A stretch of 64,000 nt of DNA from Aerosticca soli (lineage in GTDB: Bacteria; Pseudomonadota; Gammaproteobacteria; Xanthomonadales; Rhodanobacteraceae), in assembly GCF_003967035.1 (NCBI RefSeq), contig NZ_AP018560.1, forward strand, positions 1,945,001 to 2,009,000, given 5' to 3'. Shown piece after piece: positions 58,100-64,000 of the stretch. Position 1 is the stretch's first letter. Each line of letters begins with the position of its first letter. The notes under the pieces were generated by a model that was not told where the DNA came from, did not search any database, and saw only the letters and a list, made by a program, of their open reading frames with translations. The translations under genes and the position numbers were made by a program.

Positions 58100-59968
58100 T
58101 CAGCCCAGCAGCGCGCGGTTCACACGCTGCACGAAGGCCGCCGGATCTTCCAGCGGGGCGCCGGCGGTGAGATTCGCCTCATCGAGCAGCAGCAAGGCGA
58201 GATCGCGGGCCTTGGCCTCGTCGCCCTCGGCATCCAGGCGCTGGAGCAGCGGGTGCTGCGGATTGATCTCCAGGATCGGCTTGCTCTGCGGCATCTCGTG
58301 CCCCGCCTCGCGCAACAGCCGCGCCAGATGCGGCGCCATGTCGTAGTCGGACAGCGCCAGACAGGCGGGCGAGTCGGTGAGTCGCGCGGACACCCGGACG
58401 TCGGACACGCGCTCGCCGAGCAGTTCCTTGAGCTTCTTGAGCAGCGGCTCGGCGGCCTTGGCGGCCTCCTCCTGTTTCTTCTTGTCGGCCTCGTCGAGCG
58501 GCAGCTCGCCCTTGGCGACGCTGCGCAGTTTCTTGCCGGCGTATTCGGTCAGGCTGCCCAGCATCCATTCGTCGATGCGGTCGTACATCAGCAGCACCTC
58601 GATGTCCTTGGCCTTGAAGGCCTCCAGCTGCGGGCTGCCGGCCGCGGCGGCGTAGCTTTCGGCGGTGATGTACCAGATCGTGTCCTGACCGACCGGCATG
58701 CGCGCGATGTAATCGTCCAGCGAGACGGTCTGACCGGCGCCTTGACTCTTGGTCGAGGCGAAACGCAGCAATTTGGCGATGCGCTCGCGATTGGCCGGGT
58801 CCTCGACGATGCCCTCCTTGAGCGTGTTGCCGAACGCCTTCCAGAAGGTGGCGTATTTTTCCGGCTCGTCCTTGGCCAGCTTCTCCAAAAGGTCGAGCAC
58901 GCGCTTGACGCAGGCGGCCTTGATCCGCTCCAGCTGGCGGTTCTGCTGCAGGATCTCGCGGCTGACGTTGAGCGGCAGGTCGTCGGCATCCACCACGCCG
59001 CGCACGAAGCGCAGGTAGTTCGGCAGCAGCTCCTCGGCGGCGTCCATGATGAAGACGCGCTTGATGTAGAGCTTCAGGCCCTTGCGCTCGTCGCGCCCGC
59101 CCAGCATGAGGTCGAACGGCGGCTGCGCGGGAATGTAGAGCAGCGTGGTGAAACTCTGGCTGCCTTCCACGCGGTTGTGCGTCCAGGCCAGCGGATCGTT
59201 GAAGTCGTGGCCGAGCGACTTGTAGAAACTCTGGTAGTCCTCCTCGGAGATCTCCGATTTGGGTTTGGTCCACAGTGCCGAGGCGTCGTTGACGGTCTCC
59301 CACTCGTCGGTGGGCTTGCCATCGACTTCCTTGGGCATGCGAATCGGGAAGGCGACGTGATCGGAATACTTGCGGATCAGCTCGCGTAGCTTCCAGCCGC
59401 TCAGGAACTCGTCCTCATCGGGCTTGAGATGCAGCACCACGGCGGTACCGCGTGCGGGCAGCTCGACCGAGGCCAGCGCATACTCGCCCTCACCGTCGCT
59501 CTCCCACTTGACGCCCTCGGCCGGATCGAGATCGGCGCGCCGGGTGAGTACGGTGACCTTGTCGGCGACCACGAAGGCCGAATAGAAGCCCACGCCGAAT
59601 TGGCCGATCAGGCGCGCATCGGCCTTCTGCTCGGCGCTCAGCGATTCGAGGAAGCGGCGCGTGCCCGAGCTGGCGATGGTGCCCAGGTTGGCGATCACCT
59701 CCTCGCGGCTCATGCCGATGCCATTGTCGCGCACGGTGATGGTGCGCGCGTCCTTGTCGTAACTCACGTCGATGTGCAGCTCGCCTTCGCCGGCCAGAAG
59801 CTCGGGCCGGCCGATCGCCTCGAAGCGCAGCTTGTCGCAGGCGTCGGAAGCGTTGGAGATGAGTTCGCGCAGGAAGATCTCCTTGTGCGAATACAGCGAG
59901 TGCGTGACCAGGCGCAGCACCTGGGCGACTTCGGCTTCGAACTTGCGGGACTCGACGGGTGCGTTCAT
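58100..59968 (-). CDS. htpG: Molecular chaperone HtpG (Hsp90)
   Basis: Cytosolic ATP-dependent chaperone of 622 residues. The GHKL ATPase domain has [38 protein letters not shown] and [17 protein letters not shown]. The middle domain has [14 protein letters not shown], and a C-terminal dimerisation domain follows. ATG 59968 begins [18 protein letters not shown]. It lies 49 bases downstream of htpX on the same strand; both belong to stress-response families. Confidence 0.96.
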   Translation of the reverse strand: MNAPVESRKFEAEVAQVLRLVTHSLYSHKEIFLRELISNASDACDKLRFEAIGRPELLAGEGELHIDVSYDKDARTITVRDNGIGMSREEVIANLGTIASSGTRRFLESLSAEQKADARLIGQFGVGFYSAFVVADKVTVLTRRADLDPAEGVKWESDGEGEYALASVELPARGTAVVLHLKPDEDEFLSGWKLRELIRKYSDHVAFPIRMPKEVDGKPTDEWETVNDASALWTKPKSEISEEDYQSFYKSLGHDFNDPLAWTHNRVEGSQSFTTLLYIPAQPPFDLMLGGRDERKGLKLYIKRVFIMDAAEELLPNYLRFVRGVVDADDLPLNVSREILQQNRQLERIKAACVKRVLDLLEKLAKDEPEKYATFWKAFGNTLKEGIVEDPANRERIAKLLRFASTKSQGAGQTVSLDDYIARMPVGQDTIWYITAESYAAAAGSPQLEAFKAKDIEVLLMYDRIDEWMLGSLTEYAGKKLRSVAKGELPLDEADKKKQEEAAKAAEPLLKKLKELLGERVSDVRVSARLTDSPACLALSDYDMAPHLARLLREAGHEMPQSKPILEINPQHPLLQRLDAEGDEAKARDLALLLLDEANLTAGAPLEDPAAFVQRVNRALLG

Positions 59969-60017
59969 GCGCGGAGATTCCAGTGAAAGTGAGGTGGAGC
60001 GTCGAAACGGTTGCGGT

Positions 60018-60911
60018 TCAAGGCTGGCCCTGGCGCAAGGCGGCGATGCGCTCTTCCAGCGGCGGGTGGCTCATGAACAGCCGTTGCAAGCCCTGCCCGA
60101 CCCGGTCGGAGATGCCGAAAGCGGCCAGCGACTGCGGCAAGGTGTTCTCGCCGTGGTCGAGCTTGAGCCGCTCGAGCGCAGCGATCATCGCGCCGCGTCC
60201 GGCCAGCTGCGCGCCGGCGGCGTCGGCACGGAACTCACGCCAGCGCGAGAAGGCCATCACGATCAAGCTGGCGAACAGGCCGAACACCAGCTGCAGCACC
60301 ATCACCGTGACGAAATAACCGATGCCGCCGCCTCCCTCGCGATCGCGCCCGCCGGACAGCCAGCCGTCCACCAGCCGGCCGACGATGCGCGCGGCAAAAA
60401 TCACCAGCGTGTTGAGCACGCCCTGGATCAGCGTCAGCGTGACCATGTCGCCATTGGCCACGTGGCCGATCTCGTGGCCGAGCACGGCGGCGATCTGCTC
60501 GCGATCCATCTTCTGCAGAAGACCCGTGCTGACCGCCACCAGCGCATGGTCCCTGGACATGCCGGTGGCGAAGGCGTTCATTTCCGGCGCTTCGTAGATC
60601 GCCACTTCGGGCATGCCGATGCCAACCGCCTGCGCGTGGTGACGCACGGTATCGAGCAGCCAGCGTTCGAGCTCGTTCTGCGGCGTCTCGATCACCCGCG
60701 CGCCGGTCGACCACTTGGCCATCGGCTTGGACATCGCCAGCGAGATGAAGGCGCCGCCCATGCCGATGACCGCTGCGTACACGAGCAGGCCGTACAGGCC
60801 GCCCAGACCATGCAGTTCGGCCCAGCGATCGATGCCGAACACGTGGCAGACGATGCCGAGCAGGAGCAGCACGGCAAGGTTGGTGAGCAGGAACAGAAGG
60901 ATGCGACGCAT
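60018..60911 (-). CDS. htpX: Protease HtpX
   Basis: Inner-membrane zinc metalloprotease (M48) that degrades misfolded membrane proteins alongside FtsH. The 297-residue protein has two N-terminal TM helices (about 4-22 and 37-58), the HEIGH site (146-150), and the downstream [11 protein letters not shown] third-ligand region. The C-terminal [16 protein letters not shown] is typical. ATG 60911 ([11 protein letters not shown]) is the family start. It is divergent from gluQ. Confidence 0.96.
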   Translation of the reverse strand: MRRILLFLLTNLAVLLLLGIVCHVFGIDRWAELHGLGGLYGLLVYAAVIGMGGAFISLAMSKPMAKWSTGARVIETPQNELERWLLDTVRHHAQAVGIGMPEVAIYEAPEMNAFATGMSRDHALVAVSTGLLQKMDREQIAAVLGHEIGHVANGDMVTLTLIQGVLNTLVIFAARIVGRLVDGWLSGGRDREGGGGIGYFVTVMVLQLVFGLFASLIVMAFSRWREFRADAAGAQLAGRGAMIAALERLKLDHGENTLPQSLAAFGISDRVGQGLQRLFMSHPPLEERIAALRQGQP

Positions 60912-60996
60912 GGCTGTCTCGATCTGGCAGTCAAACGACAACTTTTATTCGGGGCAGCCTGCCGCCCTTTCAAGGGTGCTTGTCGGTCGCTGCATA

Positions 60997-61872
60997 ATGG
61001 CAAACATGCGCTATTGCGGCCGCTTTGCCCCTTCGCCGACCGGACGCCTGCACTTCGGCTCGCTGGTCGCCGCGCTGGGCAGCTGGCTGTGTGCACGCCA
61101 TGCCGGCGGCCGCTGGCTGGTGCGCATCGAGGACATCGACCCGCCGCGCGAGGTGCCCGGCGCGGCGCGCGCCATCCTCGAGGCGCTGCCGGCCTTCGGC
61201 CTCCATCCCGATGCGCCGCCGCTGTTCCAGTCCGGCCGGCAGGCGGCCTATGCGTCCGCCTTCGAGCAGCTGCGCGCACGCGACCTGGTGTTTCCATGCT
61301 GGTGCAGCCGTGCCGACCTTGCCGCCGCCGGCGGCATGCACCGCGACGGCCGCTGCGTGGCGCCGCCCGCCCCATCCCGGGCGCCGGCCTGGCGAGTGCG
61401 CGTGCCGGCGGTGACGATCGCCTTCGTCGATGGCCTGCAGGGGCCGCAAGACTGCGAGCTGCGCGAGACGGCCGGCGATTTCGTCGTGCGTCGCGTCGAG
61501 GGCTACTACGCCTATCAGCTGGCCTGCGTGGTGGACGATGCCTTCCAGGGCATCACCGAAGTCGTGCGCGGCTGCGACCTGCTCGATTCCACCCCGCGGC
61601 AGATCTGGCTGCAGCGCTGCCTGGGCCTGCCGACGCCGCGCTACCTGCACTTGCCGCTGGCGCTGGACGCGCAGGGCCGCAAGCTGTCCAAATCCGCGCA
61701 CGCGGTGCCGGTCGACCCGGCCGATCCCATGCCGGCGCTGCGCCGCGCACTGGCCTTTCTCGGCCAGCGTGTCGATGCGCGCGCCGCCACGCCGGCGGCC
61801 CTGCTCCAGGCGGCGCTCGAGCGTTTCGACCCGGCGTCTTTTCCGCACTGCAAGGCGCAATCGGCTGCCTGA
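60997..61872 (+). CDS. gluQ: Glutamyl-Q tRNA(Asp) synthetase
   Basis: Truncated GluRS paralogue that attaches glutamate to queuosine in tRNA(Asp), linking to queG at the start of the window. The 291-residue product has the HIGH-type motif GRFAPSPTGRLHFGSL, FPCWCSRADL with GRCV zinc-type cysteines, and the KMSKS-type KLSKSAHA. It lacks the anticodon-binding domain, as expected. ATG 60997 and ATG 61006 are both possible. It is divergent from htpX. Confidence 0.94.
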   Translation: MANMRYCGRFAPSPTGRLHFGSLVAALGSWLCARHAGGRWLVRIEDIDPPREVPGAARAILEALPAFGLHPDAPPLFQSGRQAAYASAFEQLRARDLVFPCWCSRADLAAAGGMHRDGRCVAPPAPSRAPAWRVRVPAVTIAFVDGLQGPQDCELRETAGDFVVRRVEGYYAYQLACVVDDAFQGITEVVRGCDLLDSTPRQIWLQRCLGLPTPRYLHLPLALDAQGRKLSKSAHAVPVDPADPMPALRRALAFLGQRVDARAATPAALLQAALERFDPASFPHCKAQSAA

Positions 61873-61956
61873 AAGGCTATAAGGGCAGCAAACTTTTCCG
61901 TCGCAAAAAACGCAAGGCGGACCCCTAAGCCCCAACCAGATCGAGGAATCGCAGTC

Positions 61957-62697
61957 ATGACCCAACGCATCGCCCTGGTCACCGGCGGCACCGGCGGCAT
62001 CGGCACCGCCATCGTCCGCTACCTCGCCCGCCAGGGGCACAAGGTGGCGACCAACTACCGCGACGAAGCCAAGGCCCAGGCCTGGCGGGCACGCATGGCG
62101 GACGACGGCATCGAGGTGTGCATGGTGCCCGGCGACGTCGCCGACCCTGAATCCTCGGCGGCGATGGTGCGCGCGATCGAGGCACAGTGCGGCCCGATCG
62201 ACATCCTGATCAACAACGCCGGCATCACCCGCGACGCCACCTTCCACCGCATGACCTACCAGCAGTGGATCGACGTGATCAACACCAACCTCAATGCGTG
62301 CTTCAACGTGACCCGGCCGATCATCGAGGGCATGCGTGCGCGCAAGTGGGGCCGCATCGTGCAGATCAGCTCGATCAACGGCCAGAAGGGCCAGTACGGC
62401 CAGGCCAATTACGCCGCCGCCAAGGCCGGCATGCACGGCTTCACCATCTCGCTGGCGCAGGAAAACGCCAAGTTCGGCATCACCGTGAACACCGTCTCCC
62501 CCGGCTACGTGGCCACCGACATGGTGATGGCGGTGCCCGAGGAAGTCCGCGAGAAAATCGTCGCGCAGATTCCGATCGGCCGGCTCGGTAAGCCGGAGGA
62601 AATCGCCCACGCGGTGGCCTTCTTCACCACCGACGAGGCGAGCTGGATCACCGGCGCCAATCTCGCCATCAACGGCGGGCATTACATGGGCTGGTGA
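61957..62697 (+). CDS. phaB: Acetoacetyl-CoA reductase (PhaB-type SDR)
   Basis: NADPH-dependent reduction of acetoacetyl-CoA to (R)-3-hydroxybutyryl-CoA. The 246-residue short-chain dehydrogenase has TGGTGGIGTAI (cofactor loop), NNAGITRDATFHRM, the Ser139 region QISSINGQKGQYGQ and the YxxxK pair in NYAAAKAGMHGF (Tyr152, Lys156). The ending INGGHYMGW is characteristic of PhaB. GAGGA lies nine bases upstream. No polymer synthase (phaC) is in the window, so its role in PHB storage is unproven; the thiolase at 19.4 kb could supply substrate. Confidence 0.92.
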   Translation: MTQRIALVTGGTGGIGTAIVRYLARQGHKVATNYRDEAKAQAWRARMADDGIEVCMVPGDVADPESSAAMVRAIEAQCGPIDILINNAGITRDATFHRMTYQQWIDVINTNLNACFNVTRPIIEGMRARKWGRIVQISSINGQKGQYGQANYAAAKAGMHGFTISLAQENAKFGITVNTVSPGYVATDMVMAVPEEVREKIVAQIPIGRLGKPEEIAHAVAFFTTDEASWITGANLAINGGHYMGW

Positions 62698-62719
62698 TCG
62701 TCCGGCGCGAGGGCGCAGA

Positions 62720-63514
62720 TTATGCCGCGCCCTTGGCGAGCAGTTTCTCCAGCACCTTGCCGACGGCGGCAAAGGCAAAAGCGCCGGTGACATGCGTGGC
62801 CGAGCCCAGACCGCCGCCACAGGCGAGATTGAAGGCATCGCCGCCGGGCGGCCGTGTGCCGCACACGCTGCCGTCGGGTTGCGGGTACTGCACGTTTTCC
62901 AGCGAATAGACCGCGCTCACGCCGAAGTAGCGCCCGGGATTGCGCGGAAAGCCGAAGTCCTGGCGCAGCTTCTTGCGGATCAGGCTGAGCATGGCGTCGT
63001 GCTCGGTGCGCGAAAGGTCGCGCACGCGGATCTGGGTGGGATCGGTGCGACCGCCGGCCGAACCCACGGTGACCAGCGGCAGCTTGCGGCGCCGGCACCA
63101 GGCGATGGCCTCCAGCTTGACGCGAAAGGCGTCGCAGGCATCCAGCACCACGTCGTAGCCGCGGTCGAGCAGTTCATCCAGCGTCGCCGGGGTGAGGAAG
63201 CGCTCGACCGCCTCCAGCCGCAGCGCCGGATGGATCGCATGCAGCCGTTCGGCCATCACGCCGACCTTGGGCTTGCCGTACGCGCCGTCCAGCGCATGCA
63301 GCTGGCGGTTGGTGTTGGACAGGCACACCTCGTCGCCGTCGATCAGGGTGAGCCGGCCGACGCCGCTGCGCGCCAGCGCCTCGGCCGCCCACGAGCCGAC
63401 GCCGCCGATGCCGACCACGGCCACGTGCGACTGCGCCAGCTTGGCCAGCGTACCGGCGCCGTAGAGACGCTCGATGCCGGCGAAGCGTTCCTGCGCCACC
63501 TTGGAAGAGCTCAT
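62720..63514 (-). CDS. tcdA: tRNA threonylcarbamoyladenosine dehydratase (TcdA/CsdL)
   Basis: E1-like enzyme that uses ATP to cyclise t6A37 to ct6A in ANN-decoding tRNAs. The 264-residue product has the ATP-binding loop [35 protein letters not shown] and [29 protein letters not shown] is also family-typical. The C-terminal [14 protein letters not shown] fits the class. ATG 63514 overlaps the ispF stop by ATGA. It converges with phaB. Confidence 0.93.
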   Translation of the reverse strand: MSSSKVAQERFAGIERLYGAGTLAKLAQSHVAVVGIGGVGSWAAEALARSGVGRLTLIDGDEVCLSNTNRQLHALDGAYGKPKVGVMAERLHAIHPALRLEAVERFLTPATLDELLDRGYDVVLDACDAFRVKLEAIAWCRRRKLPLVTVGSAGGRTDPTQIRVRDLSRTEHDAMLSLIRKKLRQDFGFPRNPGRYFGVSAVYSLENVQYPQPDGSVCGTRPPGGDAFNLACGGGLGSATHVTGAFAFAAVGKVLEKLLAKGAA

Positions 63515-63984
63515 GCGCGCTCCAGGAGCACCGAGGCCTGCGCGGCGAGGCCTTCGCGACGACCGAGGAAGCCCAGCTTCTCGGTGGTGGTCGCCTTCAC
63601 GCTGATCGCGCTGACCGGGCAATCGAGATCGGCGGCGAGGTTCTCGCGCATGGCCGCTGCGTGCGGGGCGACCTTGGGCGCCTCGCCGATCACGGTGACG
63701 TCGGCGTTGCCGAGCCGATAGCCCTGCGCGCGCATCAAGGCCGCGGCATGACGCAGGAATTGCCGGCTGTCGGCACCGCGCCAGCGCGCCTCGGAGGGCG
63801 GGAAATGGGTGCCGATGTCGCCGAGCGCGAGCGCGCCGAAGATGGCGTCGCACAGGGCATGGATTACCACGTCGCCGTCCGAGTGCGCCGCAAGGCCGTG
63901 ATGATGCGGCACGCGCACCCCGCCCAGCATCACGTGATCACCCTCGGCGAAGGCGTGCACATCGAAACCGCTACCGATCCGCAT
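63511..63984 (-). CDS. ispF: 2-C-methyl-D-erythritol 2,4-cyclodiphosphate synthase
   Basis: MEP-pathway enzyme that releases CMP to form MEcPP for isoprenoid synthesis. The 157-residue trimeric zinc enzyme has GSGFDVHAF (metal Asp and His), [28 protein letters not shown] and [16 protein letters not shown] 63984 has GGAGG nine bases upstream; TTG 63987 is less likely. The 16 bases before it at the window edge probably belong to an upstream gene, often ispD, but too little is visible to say. Confidence 0.95.
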   Translation of the reverse strand: MRIGSGFDVHAFAEGDHVMLGGVRVPHHHGLAAHSDGDVVIHALCDAIFGALALGDIGTHFPPSEARWRGADSRQFLRHAAALMRAQGYRLGNADVTVIGEAPKVAPHAAAMRENLAADLDCPVSAISVKATTTEKLGFLGRREGLAAQASVLLERA

Positions 63985-64000
63985 CAAGCATTGCCTCCAT

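Overview
The window is about 64 kb of GC-rich DNA from a gammaproteobacterial chromosome. The gene set (separate nuoC and nuoD in a 14-gene nuo operon, a GumN/TraB protein, a leucine dehydrogenase, GluQ, a fused acyl-CoA mutase and scattered leucine-catabolism genes) points to Xanthomonadales, probably Rhodanobacteraceae or Xanthomonadaceae. That placement is inferred from gene content. I found no rRNA, tRNA or CRISPR, and no recognisable transcription-factor gene.

Layout. 1-8 kb is housekeeping: nnr (cut by the window edge) divergent from queG, a 2OG-Fe(II) oxygenase, the run orn-folP-glmM, and sbcB. 8-16 kb holds an MFS carrier whose upstream region carries a tandem ~125-bp repeat, a secreted Gln-rich protein, a nucleotide pyrophosphatase-like lipoprotein, the fused B12 mutase IcmF, an M48 lipoprotein peptidase and a YXWGXW protein. 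16.9-24.2 kb is a leucine/branched-chain acyl-CoA block: leucine dehydrogenase, isovaleryl-CoA dehydrogenase, thiolase and the methylcrotonyl-CoA carboxylase carboxyltransferase subunit. It also contains an Ala/Gln-rich lipoprotein and a complete ISL3-family element lying inside the T-tract of that lipoprotein's terminator. 24.5-26.9 kb is a feoAB-type iron operon with a Fur-box-like site. A LiuC-like hydratase coupled to a GumN/TraB protein follows, then an AGE-family isomerase and parC.

33-39 kb carries two overlapping NUDIX genes, a coupled phosphodiester-glycosidase/penicillin-acylase pair, and a benzoate-dioxygenase-like alpha/beta pair with no reductase. 39.4-54.3 kb is the complete nuoA-N operon (minus strand), with an extra 52-codon ORF between nuoD and nuoE that overlaps both by ATGA. 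54.6-58.0 kb encodes a 1130-residue membrane protein joining a GH18-like domain, a NodB deacetylase and a family-2 glycosyltransferase. The end holds htpG, htpX, gluQ, phaB-type reductase, tcdA and ispF.

How it fits together. Much of the window serves acyl-CoA turnover and aerobic respiration. Leucine DH, IVD, MCC-beta, the LiuC-like hydratase and thiolase cover most steps from leucine to acetyl-CoA. MCC-alpha and HMG-CoA lyase are not here. IcmF isomerises branched acyl-CoAs, PhaB reduces acetoacetyl-CoA, and Complex I takes the NADH. The least conventional items are the three-domain polysaccharide enzyme, the nuoD-nuoE small ORF, the insertion into a terminator, and the unpartnered dioxygenase.
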